A stretch of DNA of 64,000 nt from DASVDE01 sp963740065 (GCA_963740065.1 CAVUCS010000006.1:62001-126000); one strand, 5' to 3'. Positions 35,444 to 43,619 are shown, numbered from the stretch's first letter. Program-made: numbers and translations. Notes: a model not told the origin generated them from the sequence alone.

Positions 35444-36565
35444 TCAGGGGACGCGGTGGACCTCGAAGAGGTTGGTTCCCATCTCCTGGTTGGGGAGGCC
35501 GGCGACTATCGCGATCAGGTCGCCCGGGGCGGCGGCGCCGTGAGTCGCGGCGAGGGCGGCGCAGTCGTCGAGGAGGGCGCTGATGCCCGGGGCGTGCTCG
35601 CTGAGCACCGGGGTGACGCCGAAGAGGAGGTTGAGGCGGCGGATCGTCTTCACGTTGGGGGAGATGGCGAGGACGGGGACGTTGGGACGGTGGGCGGAGA
35701 CGAGGCGGGCGGTGCGGCCGCTGGTCGTCGGCACGACGAGGGCCTTGAGGCCGAGGCGGTAGACGGCGCCGACGGCGCTCTGGGCGACGGAGTCGGCGAC
35801 GTCCTGGGTCGCCTGGTCGGTGCGGGTGAAGAGCCACTCGCCGTAGCGCAGGTCCGGCTCTGTGGCGCGGGCGATGCGGTCCATGACGCGGACGGACTCG
35901 ACCGGGTGGGCGCCGATCGCGGTCTCCTCGGAGAGCATCACCGCGTCGCTGCCGTCGTAGATCGCGTTGGCGACGTCGGCCACCTCGGCGCGGGTGGGTC
36001 TGGGGGAGCTGACCATCGAGGCCAGCATCTCGGTCGCCGTGATCGACGGCTTCGACCGCATGCCGGCGGCGCGGATGAGGCGCTTCTGGAGGGCGGGCAC
36101 CTCGGCCAGGGGGAGCTGCTCGCCGAGGTCGCCGCGGGCGACCATGATCCCGCTGCCGGCGGTGCGAAGGATCTCCTCGACGGCCTCCGCCGCCTCTCGC
36201 TTCTCGATCTTGCCGATCAGCGGGATGTCGGAACCGTGGGAGCGCAGGCGCTCGGCGGCGCGCTCGACGTCGGCGGCCGAGGAGACGAAGGAGATGGCGA
36301 GCAGGTCGACGCCGTGCTCGGCGCAGAAGTCGACCTGGTCGAGGTCGTCGGGGCCGTCGGTGTCGCCGAGAATCGCGACCTCGCGACCGGCGGCGGCCGA
36401 GGCGGCGCGGATCGCCTCGATCGCGGCGGCGTGCCAGGCGAGGTCGGAGTGGGAGAAGTTGAGGCGGAGCACATCGGCGCCGGCGCCGATCAACTCCTCG
36501 AGCACGGCGGGCTCAACGCTCGCCGGCCCAACCGTGGCGATGATCTTGGTGCGTCGCTCCCGCAT
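35444..36565 (-). CDS. Pyruvate kinase-like protein lacking the B (lid) domain
   Basis: 373 residues against about 470 for typical bacterial pyruvate kinase. The barrel motifs are present: RTKIIATVGPAS, VLRLNFSHSD, IPLIGKIEKREA, GIMVARGDLGEQLP, KPSITATEMLASM and AIYDGSDAVMLSEETAIG, as is the C-terminal regulatory domain (LVVPTTSGRTARLVSAHRPN). The B domain that should follow the DTKGPEIR strand is absent: AILGDTDGPDD is followed directly by CAEHGVDLLAISFVSSAADV. The Lys of the family FIRKA motif is Ser (FVSSA). The ATG at 36565 is chosen over 36583 because TAGAGT lies 7 nt upstream. It may be a short kinase or a related phosphotransferase. An intact full-length enzyme elsewhere in the genome would be expected. 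Confidence 0.85.
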   Translation of the reverse strand: MRERRTKIIATVGPASVEPAVLEELIGAGADVLRLNFSHSDLAWHAAAIEAIRAASAAAGREVAILGDTDGPDDLDQVDFCAEHGVDLLAISFVSSAADVERAAERLRSHGSDIPLIGKIEKREAAEAVEEILRTAGSGIMVARGDLGEQLPLAEVPALQKRLIRAAGMRSKPSITATEMLASMVSSPRPTRAEVADVANAIYDGSDAVMLSEETAIGAHPVESVRVMDRIARATEPDLRYGEWLFTRTDQATQDVADSVAQSAVGAVYRLGLKALVVPTTSGRTARLVSAHRPNVPVLAISPNVKTIRRLNLLFGVTPVLSEHAPGISALLDDCAALAATHGAAAPGDLIAIVAGLPNQEMGTNLFEVHRVP

Positions 36566-36572
36566 GCCCCCG

Positions 36573-36578
36573 ACTCTA
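36573..36578 (-). promoter_or_regulatory. -10 element of the pyruvate kinase-like gene (leaderless type)
   Basis: TAGAGT on the minus strand, 7 nt before the ATG at 36565. Confidence 0.5.
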
Positions 36579-36596
36579 CGCATCCCAACACCCCCC

Positions 36597-36641
36597 GGTG
36601 CAACGCAAACAACAGCTATTTCATGTCATACGCGTTGCACG
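36597..36641. repeat. Family 1 palindromic element (45 bp)
   Basis: GGTGCAACGC...GCGTTGCACG, the first of three copies in this intergenic region. Confidence 0.85.
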
Positions 36642-36662
36642 GGGTCTGGGACGGCAGACGAC

Positions 36663-36704
36663 GGTGAACGCGTTTGACAGTATTCATGTCGTACGCGTTG
36701 CACC
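36663..36704. repeat. Family 1 palindromic element (42-bp variant)
   Basis: GGTGAACGCG...CGCGTTGCACC. It is three bases shorter than the usual 45. Confidence 0.8.
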
Positions 36705-36716
36705 GGGGAGTGCTGG

Positions 36717-36761
36717 GGCGCAAACGCGTTTGACAGCTATTTCATGCGTACGCGTTGCACC
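36717..36761. repeat. Family 1 palindromic element (45 bp)
   Basis: GGCGCAAACGCG...GCGTTGCACC, with a degenerate left end. Third copy in a row downstream of the L,D-transpeptidase gene. Confidence 0.8.
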
Positions 36762-36788
36762 GTGTTGGGTCAGTGGCGGACCGTTGAG

Positions 36789-37619
36789 TCAGCGGCGGAT
36801 GAAGACCGGGGCGCCGAGGGGGACGTGGCGGAAGAGGGTGCGCATGGTGGCGTCGGTGGCGCGGAGGCAGCCGTGGGACTCGGCGCCGCCGACCGGGCCG
36901 GCCGTGCCGTGGATCGCAATGCGGTCGCCGCCGATCCAGCCTGGGGGAAGGTGGGTCTGGCGGCCGCTCAGCGCCAGAGCGCAACAGCCGTAGAAGGGAC
37001 TGGCGCGGAAACGGAGCGCGTCGGTAGTCCCAAAGCGGCCGATGGGCGTCCTCGATCCCGGCCCGCCAACGGTGACGAGGAAACGGCCGACTGTCCCGCT
37101 GCCGTAGCGGAGGGAGAGCGTGCGGGAGGAGAGGTCGACGCTCAGGGAATAGCGGGTCCACTGAAGTTCAACGCGGCGATCGCGGCGAATCCAGCCGAGG
37201 CTGCCGTTGGGCAGGTCAGGCGTAGCAACCCCCAGCCAGGCGCCGCGCCTCTTGACCACGGCGAAGGCAACGGGCGAGCCGAACTCGGTCCGGGGCCCGG
37301 CGACAGCGGCGACCTGCCCACGGGGCGGCCTCCACACGGTGACCCGGCTGCCGGCCCGGAGGCGGGCGATGAAAAAGGTCGGCGCGCCGGCTGCGCTGCG
37401 CGACGACTCGGCGGCGGGAGCCGCCTTGGGGCCAGAAGGGGGATGAGACGTTCGGGGCTTTTCGATTGGCGGGGCGGTCGCCGCGGAAGACGACGTGGCG
37501 GGAACGGTGCGAATCACGGTCACCGGCGGCGGAGTGTTGCCGGCGGGCTCGGCGGCGAGGGCGACCACGCCGATCGTCGCAACCACGACGGCGATGCCCA
37601 GTAGCACGCGACCCCACAT
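36789..37619 (-). CDS. L,D-transpeptidase (YkuD domain)
   Basis: 276 residues. An N-terminal hydrophobic segment (VLLGIAVVVATIGVVALA) is a signal peptide or anchor. A Pro/Ser-rich linker and an SH3-like segment (RAGSRVTVWRPPRGQ) follow. The YkuD catalytic domain contains GSRTPIGRFGTT and IAIHGTAGPVGGAESHGCLR, with catalytic His and Cys. The family forms 3-3 cross-links in peptidoglycan or attaches proteins to it. GGAGGG is almost adjacent to ATG 37619, so the GTG at codon 5 is an alternative start. It is divergent from the P450 gene. Confidence 0.9.
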   Translation of the reverse strand: MWGRVLLGIAVVVATIGVVALAAEPAGNTPPPVTVIRTVPATSSSAATAPPIEKPRTSHPPSGPKAAPAAESSRSAAGAPTFFIARLRAGSRVTVWRPPRGQVAAVAGPRTEFGSPVAFAVVKRRGAWLGVATPDLPNGSLGWIRRDRRVELQWTRYSLSVDLSSRTLSLRYGSGTVGRFLVTVGGPGSRTPIGRFGTTDALRFRASPFYGCCALALSGRQTHLPPGWIGGDRIAIHGTAGPVGGAESHGCLRATDATMRTLFRHVPLGAPVFIRR

Positions 37620-37639
37620 CCCTCCAGGATTGCGCGTTT

Positions 37640-37653
37640 AGACGAATTTGTCT
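37640..37653. promoter_or_regulatory. Candidate operator AGACGAATTTGTCT
   Basis: Near-perfect palindrome between the divergent L,D-transpeptidase and P450 genes. It matches AGACAAATTTGTTT upstream of the TetR gene at 12 of 14 positions. Confidence 0.4.
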
Positions 37654-37670
37654 GAGCATGGCCGTTAAAC

Positions 37671-37692
37671 CGTTACATTGATTTGTGTAACG
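37671..37692. promoter_or_regulatory. Inverted repeat upstream of the P450 gene
   Basis: CGTTACA-N8-TGTAACG, a perfect 7-bp inverted repeat ending 14 bp before the P450 start codon. TetR-like operators commonly have this size. Confidence 0.5.
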
Positions 37693-37706
37693 ATCGCCGA
37701 CACCGC

Positions 37707-39131
37707 ATGAGCACAGCCGCCGCCGAGCCCACCCCCGCCGTCGCCGATCTTCCCGGCCTCGTCGGCAGCGCGCCCGAGTCTCCCGCCGGGCCGATCTCCC
37801 CGGAAGAGGCGGCCGGGCTTCCCGCCCCGCCGACGATCCCAACCGCGCCGCTGCTGCAGATGCTGCGCTTCAACCAGCGCCAGATCGAGTACGTGTTCGG
37901 CGCGCGGCGCGAGCACGGCGAGGTTTTCGCGATGCGGGCCTTGATTCCCGGCGCGCCGGTCTTCACCAGCCATCCCGACCACGTCCGCTCCCTGTTCACC
38001 GCCAAGCCCGAGCAGGCGCCGTCGCTGAACCGCGAGTCGCCGCTGCTGCCGATCCTCGGTCCCGACTCGGTGCTGACCGCGGTCGGCGAGCGCCACATGC
38101 GCCAGCGCAAACTGCTGCTGCCCTCATTCCACGGGGAGGCGATCGAGCGCTACGCGCAGATGATCGCCGACGCCGCCGAGCGTGAGATCGACCGCTGGCC
38201 GGTCGGCTCGCCCTTCGCCCTGGCGCCGCGGATGCAGGCGATCACCCTCGACGTGATCATGGCCGGGATCTTCGGCATTGAGGGGAAGCCGGAGCGCGGC
38301 ACCCCCGAATACCGCCTGCGCAGCGCGACCAAGTTCCTCGTCGCCGCATCGACCAGACCGCTGGCGCAGCTCGGCGAGCTGCTCCACATCGGCCGCGAGG
38401 AGGCGATCGGGCCGATGAAGCTGGCGCTCGACTTCCTCGACCGGCGCACCTACGCGGTGATCGAGGCGCGACGGCGGGCCGACGATCTCGACGAGCGACG
38501 CGACATCCTCTCCCTGCTGCTGCAGGCAAGAACCGAAGAGGGCGAGACGCTGAGCGACAAAGAGGTGCGCGACGAGCTGCTGACCCTGGTCCTCGCCGGG
38601 CACGAGACGACCGCCAACTCGCTGGCCTGGGCGTGGGAGCGGCTGGTGCGCGCGCCCGGCGCCCACGAGGCGCTGCGGGATGCGGTGCGCTCGGGCGACG
38701 GCGGGGCCGAACGGGTCGAGGCGACGATCGTCGAGACGATGCGCTCGCGGCCGGTGGTGCCGATGATCGGCCGCCGGGTGATGGTCCCCTGGCGCCTGGG
38801 CGAGTACGCGGTGCCGGCCGACACGCCGGTCGGGATGAGCATCCTGCTCGTCCACCACCGCGAGGATCTCTACCCGGAGCCGTTCGAGTTCCGGCCGGAG
38901 CGCTGGCTCGACCGCAGACCCGGCACCTACGAGTGGATTCCCTTCGGCGGCGGCATCCGCCGCTGCCTCGGCGCGGCGCTGGCGATGGCCGAGCAGCGGG
39001 TGGTGCTGGAGGCGATGGCGCGACGGCTGGACCTCGAAGCCGCCGACCCGGCGCCGGAGCGCGCCCTGCACCGCAACGTGACGATGATCCCGTCGCGCGG
39101 CGGCCGGGTGGTCATCCGCTCCCGCCGATGA
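37707..39131 (+). CDS. Cytochrome P450
   Basis: 474 residues. The I-helix AGHETTANSLAWAWERL carries the oxygen-activating Glu-Thr pair. The K-helix ETMRSRPVVP gives ExxR. The heme loop FGGGIRRCLGAALAMAE carries the Cys ligand. The N-terminus has no membrane anchor, so the enzyme is soluble and needs ferredoxin and reductase partners; a 7Fe ferredoxin gene lies at 56.2 kb. The start ATG 37707 is chosen over TTG 37683 because the upstream codons overlap the inverted repeat. The substrate is unknown. It is similar in style to class I P450s of the CYP102/CYP110-like clan. Confidence 0.93.
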   Translation: MSTAAAEPTPAVADLPGLVGSAPESPAGPISPEEAAGLPAPPTIPTAPLLQMLRFNQRQIEYVFGARREHGEVFAMRALIPGAPVFTSHPDHVRSLFTAKPEQAPSLNRESPLLPILGPDSVLTAVGERHMRQRKLLLPSFHGEAIERYAQMIADAAEREIDRWPVGSPFALAPRMQAITLDVIMAGIFGIEGKPERGTPEYRLRSATKFLVAASTRPLAQLGELLHIGREEAIGPMKLALDFLDRRTYAVIEARRRADDLDERRDILSLLLQARTEEGETLSDKEVRDELLTLVLAGHETTANSLAWAWERLVRAPGAHEALRDAVRSGDGGAERVEATIVETMRSRPVVPMIGRRVMVPWRLGEYAVPADTPVGMSILLVHHREDLYPEPFEFRPERWLDRRPGTYEWIPFGGGIRRCLGAALAMAEQRVVLEAMARRLDLEAADPAPERALHRNVTMIPSRGGRVVIRSRR

Positions 39132-39240
39132 ACTAACGCTCTCCCGTTTCTGGACCAAGCGTGGCAAGGACGCAGGGTGCGTGGCGGCTCTGCACGCGAG
39201 CGGCCGAGAACGCCGCGACGCGCCGGAGCAGGGACGGGAG

Positions 39241-39329
39241 CGGAGAGGGAGGGATTCGAACCCTCGAGAGAGCTTGCGCCCCCTACTCGCTTAGCAGGCG
39301 AGTGCCTTCAGCCACTCGGCCACCTCTCC
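39241..39329 (-). tRNA. tRNA-Ser (anticodon GCT)
   Basis: Acceptor GGAGAGG/CCTCTCC, anticodon loop CTGCTAA, long variable arm typical of tRNA-Ser, and T arm GAGGGTTCGAATCCCTC. CCA is not encoded. Confidence 0.95.
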
Positions 39330-39363
39330 GGGATCCAAAACCTTACCGGCGGCCCCTCCCGCC

Positions 39364-39414
39364 CGTTCCGCTGTTCCTTTTGTCCGCATAGGACACAAAA
39401 GGAACAGCGAAACG
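39364..39414. repeat. Family 2-like palindromic element (51 bp)
   Basis: It begins CGTTCCGCTG and ends CAGCGAAACG like family 2, but the inner stem is different (TTCCTTTTGTCC and its complement around GCATA). Its length is again 51 bp. Confidence 0.75.
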
Positions 39415-39428
39415 GGGGGTCGCGGGGA

Positions 39429-39434
39429 TAGGGT
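39429..39434 (+). promoter_or_regulatory. -10 element of the PLP enzyme gene (leaderless type)
   Basis: TAGGGT, 7 nt before GTG 39442. No Shine-Dalgarno sequence is present. Confidence 0.5.
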
Positions 39435-39441
39435 CGTACTC

Positions 39442-40644
39442 GTGCCGGAGCAGACGCACGCCCGCTACGAGGAGATCTTCGCCGAGGTCGAGGCGCCGTT
39501 TGCCTTCGTCGACCTCGATGCGATGTGGGCCAACGCGGCGGCGATGCTGGAGCGGGCCGGCGGCAAGCCGGTGCGGGTTGCCTCCAAGTCGCTGCGCTGC
39601 CGGGCGCTGCTGGCGGCGATCCTGGGGCGGGACGACGGCTTCCGCGGGCTGATGACCTTCACCCTGCCGGAGACGCTGTGGCTGGCGGAGCGGGGATTCG
39701 AGGACCTGCTGCTCGCCTACCCGACGGCGGACAGTGGGGCACTGGGGGAGCTGGCGCTGCGCTCGGTCGCCAACCCGGAGGGGGCGCCGATCGTGATGGT
39801 CGACTGCGCGGCGCACCTGGACGCGATCGAGTCGGTGCTGGGAGCGGGGGCAGCGCCGGTGCGGGTTTGCATCGACATCGACGCCGGCTGGTGGGCGCTG
39901 GGCGGGCGCGTGAGAGTGGGGCCGAAGCGCTCCCCCGTGCACAGCGTCGAGGACGCGGTGGCGCTGGCGCGGGAGATCGAGAAGCGCCCGCAGATAAAGC
40001 TCGTCGCGCTGATGGCTTACGAGGGGCAGATCGCGGGGGTCGGCGACCGGCCCCCGGGGCGGCGGCTGCGCGGGGCGGCGATCCGCTTCATGCAGCGGCG
40101 CTCAGCGGCGGAGCTGGCGGAGCGGCGGGCGGCGATCGCCGCCGCGGTGGGTGAGATCACCGAGCTGGAGCTGGTCAACGGGGGCGGGACGGGAAGCCTG
40201 GAGCTGACCGGCGCCGAGCAGGCGGTGACCGAGGTGACGGCGGGGTCGGGCTTCTACGCCCCCGCCCTCTTCGATCACTACAGCCGCTTCAGCCTGACCC
40301 CGGCGGCCGGGTTCGCGCTGCCGATCGTGCGCAAGCCGAGCGCCGGGGTGGCGACGGCGCTGGGCGGCGGCTACTTGGCATCAGGAGGCGGCGACGCGAC
40401 CCGGTTGCCCGTTCCCTGGCTGCCGGAGGGACTGCGGCTGGACCCCGAGGAGGGCGCCGGCGAGGTGCAGACGCCGCTAATGGGCGCGGCGGCGCGGGAG
40501 CTGGCGATCGGCGACCGCGTCTACATGCGCCACGCCAAGGCGGGCGAGCTGTGCGAGCGCTTCGACTCCCTACACCTGGTCGAGAACGGCGAAATCGTCG
40601 AAGAGGTCCCTACATATAGGGGCGACGGCCAGTCCTTCCTCTGA
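39442..40644 (+). CDS. PLP-dependent amino acid deaminase/aldolase (alanine racemase-like fold)
   Basis: 400 residues. The N-terminal barrel resembles alanine racemase / D-threonine aldolase: PFAFVDLDAMWANAAAM, VASKSLRCRALL (the Lys is the likely PLP Schiff base) and VCIDIDAGWWALGGRVRVGP. The C-terminal part has ELVNGGGTGSLE (phosphate-binding Gly-rich loop) and GSGFYAPALFDHY. Proteins of this type are often encoded beside a D-arabinono-1,4-lactone oxidase-like flavoprotein in actinobacteria, as here, where the flavoprotein gene converges. The exact reaction is not known to me. A family 1 palindrome begins directly after the stop codon. Confidence 0.85.
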   Translation: MPEQTHARYEEIFAEVEAPFAFVDLDAMWANAAAMLERAGGKPVRVASKSLRCRALLAAILGRDDGFRGLMTFTLPETLWLAERGFEDLLLAYPTADSGALGELALRSVANPEGAPIVMVDCAAHLDAIESVLGAGAAPVRVCIDIDAGWWALGGRVRVGPKRSPVHSVEDAVALAREIEKRPQIKLVALMAYEGQIAGVGDRPPGRRLRGAAIRFMQRRSAAELAERRAAIAAAVGEITELELVNGGGTGSLELTGAEQAVTEVTAGSGFYAPALFDHYSRFSLTPAAGFALPIVRKPSAGVATALGGGYLASGGGDATRLPVPWLPEGLRLDPEEGAGEVQTPLMGAAARELAIGDRVYMRHAKAGELCERFDSLHLVENGEIVEEVPTYRGDGQSFL

Positions 40645-40689
40645 GGTGAAACGCATACGCGGCCTATTACCCCGCGTATGCGTTGCACC
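40645..40689. repeat. Family 1 palindromic element (45 bp)
   Basis: GGTGAAACGC...GCGTTGCACC, immediately adjoining the stop codon of the PLP enzyme gene. Confidence 0.88.
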
Positions 40690-40717
40690 TCGGGAGAACT
40701 GGATGATTCCAACGGCT

Positions 40718-40762
40718 GGTGCAACGCAAACGAGGCCCATGACCCCGCGTTTGCGTTGCACC
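40718..40762. repeat. Family 1 palindromic element (45 bp)
   Basis: GGTGCAACGC...GCGTTGCACC between the convergent PLP enzyme and flavoprotein genes. Confidence 0.88.
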
Positions 40763-40770
40763 CTGGTGGG

Positions 40771-42064
40771 TTAGGGGCCGAGGACGCGGCTCGCGTACTC
40801 GTTGGTGAAGACGCGGTTGGGGTCGAGGGCGTCGCGGGCGGCTTGGAAGTCGGCCCAGGCCGGGTAGCGCGGGGCTAGGGTCGCGGCCGTTTGGAAGTGG
40901 CGCTTGCCCCAGTGGGGGCGGCCGTCGTAGTCGTCCATGATCGACTCGACCGCTTCGAAGTAGGGGCGCCATTCCATCCCCTTGTATTGGTGGACGGCGA
41001 TGTAGGTGGTGTCGCGCTCGTGGGAGGGACTGAGGTGGGCGTCGTCGGCCGCGGTCACCCGCATCTCGATCGGGAAGAAGACGGGGTAGCGGTTGGCGCG
41101 CACCCACTCGATCACGCGGCGGGCGGCCTCGGGGCCGTGCTCACGCGGGACGCCGTACTCCATCTCGGTGAAGCGGACGCGGCGATCGTTGGCGAAGATG
41201 CGGTCGCTGCGGTCGGTGGCGGCGCTGCCGGATGCGAGCCAGGCGGCGAAGCGGGAGAGGCGCGGGATCGCTGCGGGGGCGAGCTTGCCCGCGGTCGAGA
41301 TCGCGCCGAGCGCCCAGTTCTCGAGGACGATGTCGTTGAGCCAGGCGGCCGCGCGGCCGCGCGGGCGGGGCGGAGCAGTCGGTGCGGTTGCGCTCGAGGA
41401 CGAGGGCGCTGTCCGCGTAGGGGAAGGTGAACAGCTCGAAGTGCTCGTGGGCGGCGGCGCGCTCATCGAAGCTGTCGAGGACCTCCTCGCGCGGGTGGCG
41501 GCTGTCGACCCGGTGCAGGGTGAAGGCCGGCACGCAGCGCAGGGTGACGGCGGAGATCGCGCCGAGGGCGCCGATGCCGACCCGGGCGGCGCGCAGCAGG
41601 TCGGGCTCGGCGGCGGTCAGCTCACGCACGCTGCCGTCGGCGAGGACCAGCTCGACGCCCTCCACCTGAGCGGAGATGTTGCGCAGCGCCGCGCCAGTGC
41701 CGTGGGTGCCGGTGGAGATCGCGCCGGCGATCGTCTGGCGGTCGATGTCGCCGAGGTTCTCCATCGCCAGCCCGAGCCGGGCCAACTCCTCGTTGAGGTC
41801 GGCCAGCACCGTCCCCCCTCCCACCTTGACCAGGCCGCCGGCGGGGTCGGCGTCGATGACGCCGCTGAGCGCCTCGGCGTGGATCATCGTCCCGCCGGTC
41901 ATCGCCGCCTCGGTAAAGGAGTGGCCCGAGCCGGCGACGCTGACCTTGCGCCCCGCCTCGGCGGCGCGCACAACGGCGGCGGCCAGTTCGTCGCGGCCGC
42001 GAGGTCGCGCAACCTCGGCCGGGGCGCAGCTCTGGTCCCCGGCCCAGTTCGTCCACTCACCCAT
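40771..42064 (-). pseudogene. FAD-linked sugar-1,4-lactone oxidase (ALO-type), frameshifted
   Basis: Read over two frames, this is a complete flavoprotein of about 430 residues. The N-terminal FAD_binding_4 domain has VSVAGSGHSFTEAAMTGGTM, LENLGDIDRQTIAGAISTGTHGTG-type text and GIGALGAISAVTLRCVPAF. The C-terminal ALO domain has FTEMEYGVPREHG, DYDGRPHWGKRHF and FQAARDALDPNRVF. The switch of frame occurs in the GC-rich stretch at about 41345-41380 (one extra base or two missing). ATG 42064 has TAGGGT 8 nt upstream. It resembles L-gulono/D-arabinono-lactone oxidases. It may be a sequencing error, since both halves are well preserved. Confidence 0.85.
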
Positions 42065-42072
42065 GGGACGAA

Positions 42073-42078
42073 ACCCTA
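42073..42078 (-). promoter_or_regulatory. -10 element of the flavoprotein gene (leaderless type)
   Basis: TAGGGT on the minus strand, 8 nt before ATG 42064. Confidence 0.45.
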
Positions 42079-42082
42079 GCCC

Positions 42083-42127
42083 GGTGCAACGCAAACGCCA
42101 GCTATTACCTGGTGTTTGCGTTGCACC
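42083..42127. repeat. Family 1 palindromic element (45 bp)
   Basis: GGTGCAACGCAAACGCC...GTTTGCGTTGCACC, first of three copies in series. Confidence 0.9.
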
Positions 42128-42165
42128 TGAGAGTGGGCGGGACCTCGGCGGTCAAGTGGGGCAGA

Positions 42166-42210
42166 GGTGAAACGCATATGTCATGCATTACCTGGTGTTT
42201 GCGTTGCACC
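42166..42210. repeat. Family 1 palindromic element (45 bp)
   Basis: GGTGAAACGCATATG...GTTTGCGTTGCACC, within the 83-bp tandem duplication. Confidence 0.9.
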
Positions 42211-42248
42211 TGAGAGCGGGCGGGACCTTGGCGGTCAAGTGGGGCAGA

Positions 42249-42293
42249 GGTGAAACGCATATGTCATGCATTGCCTGGTGTTTGCGTTGCACC
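42249..42293. repeat. Family 1 palindromic element (45 bp) overlapping the MFS gene end
   Basis: Same as the preceding copy with one substitution. It encodes, on the minus strand, the last nine residues (GATQTPGNA) and the stop codon of the MFS transporter. Confidence 0.9.
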
Positions 42294-43427
42294 TGAATGA
42301 GGGGCCAGGGTGCGGTGGGCGTAGGCGACGGTGGCGAGGAGGAGGACGGCTATGGCGAAGCTCGGGGCCGCGTTGCCCGCGGCGCTTGCGGCGGCGCCGC
42401 CGGCGAGGCCGCCGAGCACCTGGCCCGAGGCCCAGGCCATGTTGGAGAGGCCGGCGGCGAAACCCTGGTGCAGGCCGGTGGACTCGGCCGTCTCGGAAAG
42501 CAAGGTGAGGGCCGGGGCGAAGCAGATTCCCGCCCCCAGGGAGGCGACTATGAGCGCCGAAATGACGAGGCCCAGGGTGGCGGCGACGGCGACCCCGATC
42601 ATCGCGACGGCGCAGATGCTGAGGCCGAGCGTGAAGGGGAGGCGGCGACCGACGCGGTCGGAGTAGCGACCGGCGAGCGGCGCCAGGGTCGCCTCCAGCG
42701 CGGCGCCGACGATGAAGCCGCCGGCGATCAACGCGTGGCCGCCGCCCAACTCGTCGATCCGCAGCGGCACCAGCACCTCAACCGCGCCGAACATCGTCGA
42801 GGGAACGGCGACGAAGGCGAACGCGGCGAGGACGGGGCGGCTGACCATGGTGGCGGCGACCTCGCGCAGGCCCTGCTCCTCCGGGGCGCGGGCGTCGGGC
42901 GTGCGGGCGGCGAAGATGGCGAGGACGATCGCGACTCCCAGCACGGCGCCGAAAACGACCTCGGTGCCGACCTCGGCGGCGATCGCCCCGAGGACGGGGC
43001 CGAGCAGGGCGCCGGCGACCGCGGTCCCCAGCGCCGTGCCGATCACCGAGCCGCGTCGCTCGTCGGGTGAGGCGACGATCAGCCAAGTGAGGGCGCCGGA
43101 CCAGATCAGCGCCCCGGCGATGCCCTGGACGAAGCGCGCCCCGTTGAGCAGGGCGGCCTCCCCGGCGAAGCCGAAGACGACGCTGGCGACACCGAGCAGC
43201 AAGAGCCCGGCGATGACAGTGCGGCGGGGCCCAACCCGCGTGGCGAGCAGCCCGGCCGGCAGCGAGGCGATCAGAGTCCCGGCCGCGTAGGAGGCGGAGA
43301 GGATGCCGGCCTCGGCCTTGCTGAGGCCGAATTCGGAGACGTAGTCGGGAAGCAGTGGCGCGATCGCCGCGAAGAAGGCGACGTCGAAGAAGACCATCGC
43401 CGAGGCGAGCACCACCAGTCGTCTCAT
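42264..43427 (-). CDS. MFS transporter (12-TM drug/sugar efflux type)
   Basis: 387 residues with about 12 hydrophobic segments. Motif A-like text follows TM2 (LLATRVGPRRTVIAG) and the second half has GRYSDRVGRRLPFTLG. ATG 43427 (MRRLVVLASAMVFFD) is chosen because TM1 begins there and GGATGGAG precedes it; the upstream in-frame region overlaps a palindromic repeat and tRNA-Ser. The C-terminal nine residues come from a family 1 palindrome. The substrate is unknown. Confidence 0.88.
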   Translation of the reverse strand: MRRLVVLASAMVFFDVAFFAAIAPLLPDYVSEFGLSKAEAGILSASYAAGTLIASLPAGLLATRVGPRRTVIAGLLLLGVASVVFGFAGEAALLNGARFVQGIAGALIWSGALTWLIVASPDERRGSVIGTALGTAVAGALLGPVLGAIAAEVGTEVVFGAVLGVAIVLAIFAARTPDARAPEEQGLREVAATMVSRPVLAAFAFVAVPSTMFGAVEVLVPLRIDELGGGHALIAGGFIVGAALEATLAPLAGRYSDRVGRRLPFTLGLSICAVAMIGVAVAATLGLVISALIVASLGAGICFAPALTLLSETAESTGLHQGFAAGLSNMAWASGQVLGGLAGGAAASAAGNAAPSFAIAVLLLATVAYAHRTLAPHSGATQTPGNA

Positions 43428-43442
43428 CGCTCCATCCAACCA

Positions 43443-43493
43443 CGCTCCGCTGCGACTTATCTCTGACATACAGGGATAAGTCGCAGCGGAGCG
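43443..43493. repeat. Family 2 palindromic element (51 bp)
   Basis: CGCTCCGCTGCGACTTAT and its complement flank a 15-nt loop, 15 bp upstream of the MFS start codon. Confidence 0.88.
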
Positions 43494-43529
43494 GGTGGGG
43501 CTAGCATCGGCTGGCGCCCTCGCGCGCCC

Positions 43530-43618
43530 GGAGGGGTGGCAGAGCGGTTGAATGCGCCGGTCTTGAAAACCGGTAGCCGTCGTAAGGGGGCTCGTGGGTT
43601 CGAATCCCACCCCCTCCG
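43530..43618 (+). tRNA. tRNA-Ser (anticodon TGA)
   Basis: Acceptor GGAGGGG/CCCCTCC, anticodon loop CTTGAAA, long variable arm (GTAGCCGTCGTAAGGGGGCTC), T arm GTGGGTTCGAATCCCAC. CCA is not encoded. Confidence 0.95.
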
Positions 43619-43619
43619 C

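Larger units (their letters stand above)
42121..42293. repeat. Tandem duplication with 83-bp period
   Basis: The segment running from one element's right end through a 38-bp spacer and the next element is repeated almost exactly. TTGCACCTGA occurs at 42121, 42204 and 42287, always 83 bp apart. Confidence 0.9.

Noticed and set aside
36597..36761. Possible CRISPR array formed by the repeated palindromes
   Set aside because: Copies are palindromic, irregularly spaced over 21 kb, variable inside and present within coding genes. There are no unique spacers of constant size and no cas genes.
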